From Ichthyophis bannanicus (lineage: Eukaryota > Chordata > Amphibia > Gymnophiona > Ichthyophiidae): DNA of 64,000 nt. How positions within the stretch are numbered: the first letter of the stretch is position 1; every line of letters begins with the position of its first letter. This document shows, piece by piece, positions 32,513-44,279 of the stretch. A model generated the notes under the pieces. It did no database searches. It had not been told where the DNA came from and was given only the letters and a program-made list of their open reading frames with translations. A program made the translations under genes and the position numbers. The DNA lies in NCBI GenBank assembly GCA_033557465.1, contig CM066032.1, positions 449,808,270 through 449,872,269 on the forward strand, in the 5' to 3' direction.

Positions 32513-35170
32513 CTATGTATAACTGAGATTTGGCTAACAAACGCCGACCGTGTAAATACTAAACCAGCTGACACTCCCTGCCTACACAGCCTTCAACTGC
32601 TCCAGAACACAGAAAAGAGGGGGAGGAGTACTAATCCTTGCCAGAACCCACCTCAGATTCAACACTGCTGAAACTCTGAACACAATACTATCACTATACA
32701 GAACAAGCACCTGGCCATTTGCCTCACTTACAGGGCCCCCAACGGCTCTCCAGATGACCTCGCCTCTACTCTAGAAACAATATGCGCAATAAACGCCCCC
32801 CACAAACCACTTCTTGTCCTAGGGGACTTCAGCCTCAAATCCATGCCAGACCGAGAAGCAGACTCATTCCTCAACGCTATGAAGGACCTCGATTACTCTC
32901 AACTAATTACTGCACCTACCCACCAGTGGGGCTCCACACCTGACTTAGTCTTTGTCCCTAGCAGCACTCTACGCAGGAATGCAATAACCACCCCCCTGAT
33001 CATTCCGATACCATGGTCAGACCACCATACTGTACAATTCAAGGTGGCCCTTCCCAACACCTCAACACTGCAAGCTCAACAAGAGGCCGCTAGGAGATTC
33101 AAACCATTCAACAAGGAGCAATTCCTGCTCAAAATCCTCCCAGAACTAGTACATGATGTATCTAACCTGGACGCTGTCATAAACCACTGGAACTCCACTC
33201 TATCAGCAGCATCAGAGATTCCAGCTAACAACCGTAGACAGAGTATCAAACCAAGAAGACACTCTGCATCCTGGTATTCCAGATCAATACAAGAGGCCAA
33301 ACGAGCCCTCCAAAAGCTTGAGCGAGCATGGAGAAAAAACAAGATGCAGACTACCCGGTTGCTCTGTCAAGAAAAACAGGAACAATACAACAAGCTAATC
33401 AACCAACATGAACAGGAGCACCATACCAATCTTGTCCTCAAAGCAAAAAACAAGCCTCGTGAGCTCTTCAGTATAGTCCGCACACTTACAAAGGATCCAA
33501 GCAACACTGGAGTGATTAAAATCTCCCCAGTCCTTCGCACAGCACCTGGCTACCAAACACCCCCCCCCCCTGTACTGAACAAGCACATGATGTAAACCAC
33601 ACACCTGCTACTACAATCCCCAATACTACATGGAACGAATTTCACATACCCACGAAGAAAGAAATCACCCATACCATAACTAGCCTCAACACCAGTACAG
33701 CACCTGCGTATCCCTGCCCGGTCACATGGGTTAAGTCAGCAAATGAAGATCTGGCGAGCCGCATCCAGAAAATAACCCACGTTTCACTAACCCAGGGCTA
33801 CATGTCCCTATCTCTCAAGCTTGCCACCATACGCCCTGTCTCCAAACTCGCCACCCCCTCTCCTACTGACCCATCAACCTATCGTCCAATTTCCAGCCTC
33901 CCCTTCCTAGCCAAGAGAAGACAGTGTATCGACAACTTCAAGACCACGTAGACACCCATGCACCTCTTGACTCCCACCAATACGGCTTCCGACCTCTTCA
34001 CAACGTTGAATACCTACTTTCACTGCTCCTAGACAATCTTATCAAAGGACTAAACAACATCAAAACGGGCTTCCTTCTCATCTTTGTCGATATAGCTGCT
34101 GCCTTCGACACCGTATCCCACCCTGTCCTCCTGAAAAGACTAGAGGCCATTGGACTTCGTAACACCACGCTCAAATGGTTTGACTCATACCTCAATGGAA
34201 GACAGGAACAAGTCAAGATCGGAGCTACCTCTTTGTCTCCATTTCCACTAAAACAAGGAGTACCTCAAGGATCCTCCTTATCCACCCTACTCTTTAACCT
34301 CTACGTCCAACCCATCTGCGAAGTCATAGCGCAACACGGCATCCAATACGCACTATATGCCGACGACATCATGATCTACACCCAAATTGACTTAGACAAG
34401 CCTATGCACCTATAACCAACTGCCTCCATGATTTTTCCCAATGGCTATCCAACAACAACCTCAAGATCAACTACAAGAAAACAGAAGCTCTGTTCGTCAC
34501 ACGCAACAACAACTTCTCTCCTCCTCAGTATATTGACCTTATCAACGAATCCATACCTGTCAAAGAGGAGATAAGGTACCTGGGAATAATTCTAGATGAT
34601 AACCTGAACTTCCACTCCCACATTGCCAGAAGTACAAAGAATGCATACCATAAATTGACAATCATTCGACGGCTAAAGCCCATACTAAGCCAAGACCATT
34701 TCAGGACAGTCTGTCAAGCAATAATAACACCCATACTGGATTACTGCAACGCGATTCTCCTTGGATTACCTGCATCAACTATTCTCCCCCTACAGATGGT
34801 ACAAAATACGGCTGCACATATCCTCACAGGCTCTGCAAGACACCTACACATCACCCCTATCCTGAGCCAACTACACTGGCTATCTATCACGCTCAGAATC
34901 AAATTCAAAACAGCCCTCATCCTTTTCAAAATCCAGCATAATCTGGCACCAAACACCCTCAAGGACTTGATCAAGACAAAAGCTGACACTAGGCCCAGAC
35001 ATAGACCACTGATGGACATCATCCAGACACCGGCCTCATACTGCATATCAATGAACTTGACATCCAGGAGGGCACTGTCTCTTGCAGCACCCTACCTTTG
35101 GAACTGACTCCCCCAGGACATCAGGACTACTACAGATGCGAAGGACGTCAAGACAAGACTGAAGACCTTC
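32513..35170 (+). pseudogene. LINE endonuclease-reverse transcriptase, broken
   Basis: A 5' endonuclease piece (TEIWLTNADR near 32525; LITAPTHQWGSTPDLVF near 32908; WSDHHTVQFKV near 33015) is followed by a linker and RT. Frame 3 at 33924-34415 has DSHQYGFRP, FVDIAAAFDTVSHPVLL, GVPQGSSLSTLLFN and the catalytic YADD (34356-34367). The C-terminal region is at 34655-35107 (LDYCNAILLGLP, LHWLSITLRIKFKTAL, SLAAPYLWN). Breaks: the EN part near 32680, a C homopolymer near 33567, a gap near 33600-33920, and a shift near 34415. The YADD box is intact. Confidence 0.8.
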
Positions 35171-35289
35171 CTATTCGCTGATTACTATGGGACCATCACA
35201 TAGGCTACTCCTCCTTCAGTAAAGCCCTTACCCCTGCTTTCTCCCTTGCTGTATATACAGTAACTCTCTTATTTGTAAATAATGTGGTA

Positions 35290-36720
35290 AGGAGAGTGTA
35301 GCCCAGCCTGGGGAAACAAAGGGAAAAGAGACTTTTTCCTCTTTGCGGGGGATGGGCGCACCTGAAAACACATACCAAAGGAAAGGCAGTGAAAGAAACC
35401 ACGTTTGTAGAGCTAGGCTAAAGCCCTGCCCAGACTCCATGGCAACCCTAGGTAAGGATAGGAGATACCTGGGGGTGGAGTCAGAGGGGGAGGTACACTG
35501 CCCAACATTTAAGTCTGAGCAAACAGAGAGAGAGAGAGGAACAGCAGCAAGAGCAAGAACAAGGGCAGCCAGGAGATCAGCGGACACTGTTCCCGGGAGA
35601 GGACCAAACACAGTGGCAGGAGAGGACGCAGACTTAGCAGCCTTGGAGGTGGTGGACACCAAGGGAACAGCTTGGAAAGCAGCAGATGGGGAAAGGCCCA
35701 AGTACAGACTAAGTACTTTCCTTCCAGGAGAGAGAAGGACAGAAGGCTGGCTGTGGAGAAGCCAAGACAGGAAGGCTCAGATCCCTCTGAAGAAAGGCAA
35801 ATCTTCAGGCAGAGGAAACCCAGGAGAGCTGAGAGAAAATCCTGCAGTGATTCCCTGAGTAGCTCTGAGGCAGAGATAGCTGCAGCCAACAGAAGCCACA
35901 GCTGTGAAACTCCCACAGTAAAGCTCCAAGGTAGGAGAAAGAAAATAGAGAAAGCTAATGCTTATGACTCTTGCTCAGATAATGAGAGAATTATACCTGG
36001 TAGAAACCAGAACAGGAAGAAAGATTTTATAAGGAAAGCTAAACAAGAAAAGCCTGCTAGTGTTTTTCCAAAGGAAGGGAAGGCAGTGCAATGGGATAGG
36101 CTGTTTAAGCTTTTAAATGACATAAACCTTAAAGTACCTGAACGTTTCCAAGTTTCCCCAGCAGGCAGCTCAGAAGAAAGCATGGAGGTGGATTGTAGGG
36201 AGGATGACCAGGGTTCCACCTGTTCTGAGATGGAATGTGCTGTATGCGTTGCTGCTAATTGAAGGAAGCAAAGTAGTAGGAAGAATTCAGGAAGCGGTTA
36301 CCAGTTTGTCATAGCTGGAAGCTTGAAAGAAAGGAGAGAAGGAATCTTATGTTGAATTACTAAGGTTCTCTGCTAAAGGAAAGTGGATAGTGCAATCAGG
36401 CTCTGTGCTAATCAGCTGAAGACTGTTTAAGTGGAAGCAGCTACAAGGGAGCTGGCAGAAGCACTGAGCTCAGTTGTATGCTTGAGCAGCAAGTACCACT
36501 GTTAATCCTGAAGTAAGAAATCTCTTAAAGGAAAAAGGAAAGGAAGTTTGTTGTAAATAACCACACTGAAACACACACAAATATCCTTGTTTCTTTTGTT
36601 GAGTGTGAAAGCTTCTTCAAGGACTGTTACTAAACTGACCTAGAGAAACCAAATAAAATTCCTGTGTGCTTTAACATCCACTTGGTCTACTTTAAATACA
36701 CAACTACACCTTTGAGATAA
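35290..36720 (+). mobile_element. Unclassified 1.4-kb insertion with a 196-codon ORF
   Basis: It interrupts the LINE between its coding end and its 3' tail. A frame at 35672-36262 encodes a 196-residue, lysine/arginine/serine-rich protein with no motif I recognise; its start is uncertain. Downstream lies an AATAAA (about 36651). The composition (AG-rich leader, ORF, polyadenylation signal) suggests a retroelement LTR or a non-autonomous element. I could not find flanking duplications with confidence. Confidence 0.4.
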
Positions 36721-37056
36721 AAGGGATACAAGATGGACGCCCGTCCTCACTAGGCAACCGCCTAGTAGGGGCGCGCGCGCCACAATAAGTACCCTTGAAC
36801 CCCCCTCTACCCCCCTACATTCCCCCCTCTTGCAAAGACCTTTCTCTGTAAATAGCTCCCTTACTCCCACCCTTGAAGCATCCCTTTCCAGTGACCCCTT
36901 CTCTCCTCCCTCCAAGTACCCCTTATATCTCTTTACAATCCAATGTTCACTGAAATTATGTGTGTGTTATACTGTTGTGTAGATATGACTACTTATTTTG
37001 TAAATCGCTCTGATTAAAGGATAGAGCGGTATATAAAACCTGATAAATAAATAAAT

Positions 37057-37418
37057 AGGGGGTGCCTCTTGCTGTTTTACTCTGGATGAGCCCATATTGT
37101 ATCAGACTAATGGGTCCTTGAGGTTCTAGAAAAGGAGTATGCTCTAGAGTTTGCATAGCTTCCTCAGGATGCCTTTGTAGAGTCGCCTGTGGCTTTTTAG
37201 CCAAGAAAGGGGCCATTGAAAATATTCAAATATTCTTCAGCCCCTCCTGCAGTGCCCTTGACAGAGCAAGGTCTTTCTGACATATTTCTATATTTCCATC
37301 TGGGAGCAGCATCAGTGGTTCCTCTGCTTCTGTGTCCTGGGATGCCATTTCCAGTTTCATGCTCTGCCTTTTGGGCCAGTTATGAGGCTCCTCACTTTCT
37401 CAAAGGTCGTGGAGGTGG
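37057..37418 (+). pseudogene. DIRS E reverse transcriptase fragment
   Basis: In shifting frames it reads ISIWEQHQWFLCF and FQFHALPFGPVMRLLTFSKVVEVV near 37300-37415, which aligns with the LPMGHFQFQAMPFGLATAPRTFTKIMVVV block of DIRS B. The catalytic YLDD part is missing, lost to the adjoining insertions. Confidence 0.65.
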
Positions 37419-37725
37419 TAAGAACATAAGATATGCCATACTGGGTTAGACCAAAGGTCCATCAAGCCCAGTATCTTGTTTCCAACAATGACCAGTCCAT
37501 GACACAAATATCTGTCAGGTTCCCATAAGGTAGACAGATTCCATGCTGCTTATCCCAGGGGTAAGCAGTGGTTTTCCCTAGTCCACTTTAATAATGACTA
37601 ATGGAGTTTTCCTCCAAGAACTTGTCCAATCCTCTTTTAAACCCAGCTACACTAACAGCTTTTACTACATCCTCTGGCAACGAATTTGAGTTTGATTACA
37701 CATTGAGTGAAAAAAATATTTTCTC
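37419..37725 (-). mobile_element. CR1-like LINE 3' end, antisense
   Basis: Reading the minus strand from 37725, the C-terminal coding part (FKRGLDKFLEE-like) is followed by a 3' UTR with the CATACTGGGTTAGACC... block near 37437. It is 5'-truncated at 37725, where DIRS F begins. Confidence 0.7.
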
Positions 37726-38143
37726 CAGGAACAAGCAGGAAGTCAGTCCTCACATATGGGTGATGTCGACGCTGACGGAGCCCGCATAGAGCATTTCCCC
37801 AGCTTTCAAAGGAAGCCTTTGGGAATGCTACCACGCATGCGTGGTGGTCTTCCCATCCAAGGGTGCCATCTTGCTCAGTCTCCTTTTTTCCGTGAAGCCC
37901 AATAGACACTTGTCCTATGTCCCCGGAAAAATCCTTTAAAAATGATCTTAAAACTTGTTTTTTTTCCTGGTTTGCTTACCAGTTCCTCTTTCCGCCTCGA
38001 GCCAGCACCGTTCCCTGCTCTCCCTTTTTATTTGTTGAGGCTTGCCTTGACCAGCGTTCGTGCACTTTTTTGCCCGGGGGTCATCAACCCTGCCTGGATG
38101 TATCCCACCATGTCTCCCAGTGGCTTCAAAAAATGTGACGCTG

Positions 38144-39733
38144 GGAGTGGTTATCTCCAAGATGGCGGCGTGAGTTTTTTCCTTGCACTATGCCTAAATG
38201 CAAGGGCAAGCATAAGGCTTTGCCCGCGGAGCCATTGCCTACCGTTACTTCAGGCCCTATGGACCGCTTTGTGTCAATTTCGGAGCAGAAGAAGGGGGAG
38301 ATTAGAGTGGGTGCTGTGGCGCCGGTGGAGGTAGACCCGGTCTCACTTGCCCTTGAAGTATCTCTCTCCCCAGATGAACGACCGACGACTCTGCGCTTAG
38401 CCCCCCTGGAACCACTTCTATCGAGTGGTGAGTCAGCTTACCCGGAAGGAGTGGGAGTAGCCTTGCCGGCGCGGGCCCCGATTGATTTGAGTTCCAGAGA
38501 GTCCTCTCTGGCATCGGAGATTGTGGATGGGTCTGGTCGGCAGTTGTTGGAGACGGAGGTGAAGTTACAGCTTAATGGAGTTTCAGCGGTGGGGAGTCCC
38601 TCGGCAGTGGTAAATTTGCCTCAAATTGCCCCTTTGCAACGTCCAAAGGTGTTCTCCCTGGAATCAATTTGGGACGCGATTTCACAGCTTTCTGCGATGG
38701 TATCTCAACAGATGGCCATGTCTTCCCAGCGTCTTGAGAAGTTGGAGACTGTAACAGAGGCTATTAAGGAGAACTTGACTGCGTGTGGTGAGAAGATAAA
38801 TACTGGTGAATAGAAAGTTTCCCAAATTTCGTTATTAACTGACTCAATTGTGAAAGACAACGTTGCTATTCGTGGGAAATTAGAAACTTTGGAAAATGCT
38901 GTTCGGGCGTCCAATACGCCTGTTAAATTTTCCTGTGGTTAGTGGTATTTCCCCTTTGGATTTGTTTAAAAGATATCTACAGGAGTCTTTAGATGTCCCT
39001 AAAAATATATTGCCACCAGTAGTAAAAGCTTATTTTCTCCCTGTAGCTAAGCGTGGGGATCAGTTGGACTTGGGGGCTCTCAAAGCAGACACTCTTGATC
39101 TGTCTGCTTTGTTACAGTCTCCCAAAGAAACTGACATTAAGGTTTCTACTCTGTTGATCACTTTTGCTATTTCCTCTGACCGGGACTGGGTTTTGAAGCT
39201 ATACTTTAAGAAGCGAAATGTATTGTTTATGGGATAGAAAATTGCTATTTTCCCAGATGTATCTAGAGAGACCCAAAAGAGACGGAAGGCTTTTTTGCTT
39301 TTAAGACCTGGTGTTCTTTTTATTGGGGCTACAGTGATACTTTGATTTCCTTGTAAATGCCTTGTGTACTATCGGGATAACAAGTATATATTTTCTCAGC
39401 CTGAGGACTTATCTTTGTTTGTTTCATCTCACCTGCTGACTTCATCACCTTTAGGATAATTCATCGTTATATGAAATATGTTCCGAGCCGCGTCTCCCTC
39501 TTGGTGTTAGCAGTATTTTTTCTTAAAATGAGATGAGGCTCTACCTAGCCTCAATTATCTATTTTCTTTACACTTCCCCTGTATTGTGGGCTAAATTAAC
39601 CCTGTGTATAATATTTTATTTTTCCTACTTACTGTAATACGACTTAATATGTACTTTATATGCGGTGGTTGCTTTTTCTGTACAAGCTTTTGCTTGATTC
39701 TGTTGTAAAATTGCATAAATATAAAATAAAAAT
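38144..39733 (+). mobile_element. ORF1-only L1-type element 2 (HAL1-like), sense
   Basis: The 1.6-kb insertion splits DIRS F gag. It is flanked by direct repeats AAAAAATGTGACGCTG (38128-38143) and AAAAAATATGACGCTG (39734-39749), one mismatch. It ends in an A-rich tail (ATAAATATAAAATAAAAATA). It encodes one ORF1-type protein and no endonuclease or RT, so it would depend on L1 enzymes in trans. Its 5' end has CAAGATGGCGGC (about 38157), a YY1-type site like that of mammalian L1 promoters. Confidence 0.85.
38190..39330 (+). pseudogene. L1-type ORF1 protein of element 2, broken
   Basis: The ORF opens at ATG 38190 with 207 codons (N-terminus MPKCKGKHKALPAE, then SGPMDR as in element 1). A TAG at 38811-38813 ends it, before the coiled-coil region. 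A second frame (38896-39236) carries the RRM-like part (LDLFKRYLQESLDVP, VSTLLITFAISSDRDWVLKLYFKKR), with IFPDVSRETQKRRKAF after one more stop. The element 1 protein aligns with it throughout. RNA-binding chaperone role is inferred from the family. Confidence 0.75.
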
Positions 39734-41740
39734 AAAAAATATGACGCTGCTGTCAAATCTTGTTTGTTACGGACACCCATGACCGCTGCTTGTACTGCCT
39801 CGGTCCAGACCACGACAGTACCACCTGCAACCTGTATCAGGCCATGACTCCAAGAACCAACAAGAAAAGGTCGGAGCTGCAGGAGTTGATGTTCCTGCAG
39901 TCCAGCTCATCCCTGGCTTCCCTGACACTGAGTCCCAAGCTGAGCACCTCTTGTGAGGCCCGGGCATCTTCAGAGTCCTGCGGTGGTGGTTCTCCATTAA
40001 GACACCGGACCCTGGAAAAAAAAAGAAAAAATCCTCGAAGCCAGTCGAGATTCCACTGGGGAAATCCGATAAGATCCCGCGGCGGGACTCGGGCAACTCC
40101 AAGCAGTGCCCCCCCCTAAGGTCTCTAGCAAGGTGTCCTCTGTCAACGGTGACTGCGAGGCGCCCCAAGGCCATGGTCCTCGTTGAGGACGCACTCACAA
40201 GAGTGCTGGTGCCGGGTCCGAGAACCTCTGTTCCTGCACCGAAGGCTGCGGAGTCACCTGGCATCGAGGCCAGAATGTTGGCCCTGGAGCAGAATATCTC
40301 AGCCATCTTGGCCATGCAGAAGGCAATGATGTCAGGTTTGTCCGCATCATCTGCCCTCACAACTGGGCCCCCGACTGCGGTGGTGTCCCCAGGCATCGAG
40401 CCGAGCGCCATCGGCCTCGGGTGGGCACCGATAGAGGTACTGGTCCCAATCCTCATGTATCCGGTCCTCCCTGGCTAGTTTCCAGGAGTCTGACCTGAGA
40501 CCCACTGGGGGATCTCAATTCCTCAGAGCAGGTCTCAAGGCGTGGGAGTCCTGACTCCTCCATGCCCTCTGGCTCCGACTAGGAGACTGATGTCGAGACC
40601 ATGCCTGAGACCTCTCGACACAGAGACATCTCCTCAGAGTCATCTCCCCCGGATTCCCAGCGCCATTCCCCACCTGAGGACTTGGCCTTCCACGACTTTG
40701 TTTGGGACATGGCCTGGGCTCTCTCAGTCCCAACCGAGTCAGAGGAGGACCTGTGCACCGAAGAACTGGAGATCCTCCAGTATGAGTCCTTGCCAAAGGG
40801 GATGCTCTGTCGGTGCCGGTGCAGCCTATCCTCGAGCAGCTTCTCCTGAGGATGTGGGAAACCCTGGCCTCTGTGCCGGTGGTCAGCTGACGCCTCGACG
40901 CTATCTACCGTGTCAAGAAGATCCTGGGCTTCCAGAAGTCCCAACTCCCACACAGTTCCATGGCAGTGGAGTCCTCGATGCAAAAGCTGAAGAGCCAGAA
41001 GAATTATTCTTCTGTCCCCCTGGGAAGAGAGGCCAGGGCTCTCAATGCCCTAGGGTGCAAGTGCTTTCCGGGATCCATGCTGAGCTGCTGGATACAGGTC
41101 TATGAGCTGTACATTGGCATGTACCTAAAGGACCTCAATCAAGAACTCGCCGGGTTTTCAGTGGGGCTCGTTGGGGAACCCCTTCAACGTTTCCAGACCC
41201 TGGTCGCCGCCATCCGGGACTGTTCCAAGTTCTTGTCCAGGGCTGCCTACGATGGTTTAGAATGTGCAGCCCGGGCTGCAGCTGCAGGCATCGATGCCTG
41301 ACAGCAGGCCTGGCTGCAGATCTCGGACGTCAAGCAATAGGCCAGGAAAAGCTGCTAGACGTCCCCTGCATCGGGGAGAACCTGTTTGGAATGCCTATGG
41401 CTGACAAGGCGGCCGAGACAGAAGCCGAGGTGGTGACCCAGAAGGGGCTTTCAAAGAAGACCTCTTCTCTGAAAGAAAACACTGGGGAAAAGGCCACTTT
41501 TCTTAAGGAAGAATGGGCCTTTTCACCAAAGCCACCACTACCAAGCCTTCTCGGGCCAACAGCAGCAGGGATCCCAGCCTAAAAGCCAGGGACACAGACC
41601 CAGGAACCCAAACGCTCCAAAGCCGCAAGCCCCTGGCTCCAGCTCAGCCTGGAGGGAGCTTTTGACTCGCAGGGCAGGGCCTCCCTCTGCCGGGAGACCC
41701 TCTCCAGTCCACAGGGGGCCATCTAGCACTCTTTGCCCAT
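39734..41740 (+). pseudogene. DIRS F gag, broken
   Basis: The start (MSPSGFKKC near 38110) precedes the ORF1-only insertion; after it the frame continues with CLYCLGPDHDSTTC near 39790, equivalent to the double CxxC start of copy C gag. A long S/P-rich segment follows, then homologous helical blocks (SMQKLKSQKNYSSVPLGREARALNALG near 40975, GMYLKDLNQELAGF near 41118) and a basic tail. Many stops. Confidence 0.7.
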
Positions 41741-43085
41741 AAGTGGGCCGAGGTCACCGCAGATCAGTGGGTACTTCAGATGGTGAGGGAGTGTTACCAC
41801 CTCTGCTTCCAGTATTTTCTAGGAAAGCTAGTGCAGCCTCCCCGTCACCAGACCCTCTTGCTCTCAGAGCTCGTAGGTCTATTCAGGGACAAGGCAGTGG
41901 AGCCTGTACCCCAACACCTATGGGGAAAGGACTTCTACTTGTTCGAAAAAGAACTGGGGGCCTCAGGCCTATCCTGGACCTAGGAAACTTAAAGAAGTTT
42001 CTGGTGAGGGAGAAGTTCAATATGCTCTTCCTTGGAACTTTGCTGTCCTAAATCCACCAGAGAGACTGGCTGTGCTCCTTGAATCTAAAGGATGCCTACA
42101 CTCGCATCTTGATCCACCCCTCTCACAGGCAATTCCTAAGATTCGTGGTCAGAGGGGGCCACTACCACTACAGGGTACTTCCCTTTGGTCTAGTCTCTTC
42201 ACCAAGAGTTTTCACAAAATGCCTAACAGTATTTAGCTGCACACCTGCGCCTTCAAGGGATGTTTGTCTTCTTTTATCTGGACGACTGGCTCATCAGAGG
42301 CAGTACGGCCACAGAGGCCAGACAGACCACAGAGCATACCATCCTCCTACTGCGGCACCTGGGGTTCGCCATCAACTACCCCAAATCACATTTTTCTCCA
42401 TCCCAGAACCTGGAGTTCATAGGTGCTCAGCTGGACATGGTGCAGGCCAGGGCCCTCCTTCCTCAGGACAGGGCCGAATGCCTCAAACAACTGGCAGGAG
42501 AGATCCAACACCGCAGAATGGTGCCAGCTTGACGCCTCCTCCGTCTGCTGGGCCATGTGGTCTCTACTGTCCATGTCACACCCCTAGCCCACCTGCACAT
42601 GTGGACAGCTCAGTGGTGCCTATGCTCACAGTGGACCCAGACAACAAGCAGGCTTCGAGACAGGATCAGGATCACCCACCAGCTGGCGAGATTCCTCTGC
42701 TGGTGGCAAGACCAGCACCACCACCTGGCGGGAATGCCCTTCAGGGCGTCCTCACCACAGAGGACCATTAGCACAGATGCTTCCCTCCGGGGTGTTTTGC
42801 TCACTGCGGAGCTCAGTGCACGCAGGGCTCCTGGTCCCAGAAGGAGTCCCTGTTATAGATCAGTCTCATGGAGTTCCAGGCAGTCTTCCTAGCCCTATGA
42901 GCATTCCGCAGGCACCTGTAACACTGACCTGTGTTGATCCAAATGGACAACCAGGTTGCAATGTTCTATATCAACAAGCAGGGAGGCACAGGCTCGTACT
43001 CCCTCTGTCAGGAGGCAGTAGCCCTCCTCTCTTTTGCACAAGCAGTTGCATGCTCCTGCGTGCAGTCTACCTCCCAGCTCAAGAG
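41741..43085 (+). pseudogene. DIRS F reverse transcriptase-RNase H, broken
   Basis: RT motifs: KTGGLRPILDLGNLKKFL near 41955, LNLKDAYTRILIHPSHRQFLRF near 42080, LPFGLVSSPRVFTK near 42180, and an intact YLDD at 42275-42286. RNase H traces are TDASLRG near 42774 and MDNQVAMFYINKQGGTGSYSL near 42943. At least four frame changes and stops. It ends abruptly near 43085. Confidence 0.8.
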
Positions 43086-43090
43086 AATGT

Positions 43091-43947
43091 GAAAATGAAG
43101 AATGTTTTCAGCTGTAGGAAGGATCCATGGGTGACAAGCTTGAATGCCGTGCTTTAGGAGTGACCTCCTGTATGTCTTTACTCTGATGGCCATTGGTGAG
43201 TCATTTACTGTGCAGACTTTATAATCTCATTCAGACTTGGTCATTTTAGTGACAGTGGACTGGCCTCGCTAGCCATGGTACGCAGACGTTTGAGCCTGTT
43301 GGTGAGTTCCCATTTATTTCTGCATTAAGAGTGTGATCTTGTATAGCAGGATCTTTTGGCCATGGAGAATCCTGTTCCCTTCTTGCTTATAGCTTGGCCT
43401 TTGAGAGGCATGGGCTGTTACTCTGCAGCTGTAGTTGACACTCTTCTGAAGGCTCGGAGGGCTTCTACTTCCTTGGTCTATGCGAGAGTTTGAAGGATCA
43501 TTGAAAGGTGTGGTCCTTTCAGAACCTTGATGCTAGGAAGGTAGACATGGTCCCATTTAGTTCTTCTTACGGTCCGGTTTGGACAGGCGTAAGCTCTAAA
43601 TTCTCTCAAGGTTCAGGTGGAGGCCCTCTCATACTACCATGGGTATCTTCAAGGAATGTTCTTTGGCAGCATATCCCAATGTGTCGTGCTTCCTCAAGGG
43701 AATGAAGTTGAGCTGTTCACTCTTACAGCTGATTGTCCCATAGTGGAGTCTTTCTCTGGTGTTTGATGTCACTGAAATTTACCCTTAGGAAGACCTCTCT
43801 TGAGGATTTGATCCTGAATGTGTTATTCCTGGTGGCTGTTGCATCTGTCAGGAGGCTGCCTGAGTTACAGGTTTTGCCTTGTAGGGAATCTTCTCTGCTC
43901 ATCTCGACAGTCAGTCTCTCTGAGGACCATACCATCCTTTCTTCTAA
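43091..43947 (+). pseudogene. DIRS E methyltransferase-like end and recombinase, first part
   Basis: The Dam-like tail (VTVDWPR, stop, PWYADV near 43250) is followed by recombinase core-binding remnants. The catalytic-arginine block is at about 43790-43870 (TSLEDLILNVLFLVAVASVRRLPELQVLPC), where the usual SARRISELQAL is altered. Multiple stops. The ORF1-only element 1 interrupts it at 43948-43964. Confidence 0.7.
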
Positions 43948-44279
43948 AGGTGTTGTCTTCTTTTTTTTTTTTTTTAAATTGTTTATTTAAATTTTCCCAA
44001 ATGCAAGAAAAGATAATAAGCAAATATCCACTCATTAAGATACATTTAAGAACAAAAACACCATTACCCTATAACAACACATCAAGGAGAGAAAACTGCA
44101 TTACTACCCTGAGGGGAACAAGCAAATTACAGAAGAAAATAAGAGTTTCTTCAACTCCAAAACAGAGAGCTAAAATATAAAGCCATCCCACCTAAACACC
44201 CTCCAACCCACCAGCACCCTCCCTGTCATTTAAAAACTGACAAAGAGAGGCTACATCAATATAAACATAATCATGACCT

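Larger units (their letters stand above)
32507..37056 (+). mobile_element. LINE with L2-like RT, inserted in DIRS E
   Basis: It is bounded by 32-bp direct repeats (32475-32506 and 37057-37088) with about three differences, both containing CTGTTTTACTCTGGATG. It ends in TGATAAATAAATAAATA before the second repeat. It contains an endonuclease remnant, a near-complete RT and a long 3' UTR into which another sequence (35290-36720) inserted. DIRS E gag lies to the left and DIRS E RT to the right. Confidence 0.8.
37726..43090 (+). mobile_element. DIRS element F (family of A/C), 3'-truncated
   Basis: The left inverted repeat starts at 37726 (AGGAACAAGCAGGA...CACATATGGGTGATG). It is followed by a gag start near 38110, an ORF1-only insertion (38144-39733), degenerate gag to about 41740, and RT-RNase H to about 43085. 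No recombinase, ICR or right repeat of this family follows; DIRS E sequence resumes near 43100. It is decayed but less than E. Confidence 0.75.

Noticed and set aside
35228..35916. Leu-rich minus-strand ORFs that look like membrane proteins
   Set aside because: They are complements of the AG-rich insert at 35290-36720, with no conserved motif.
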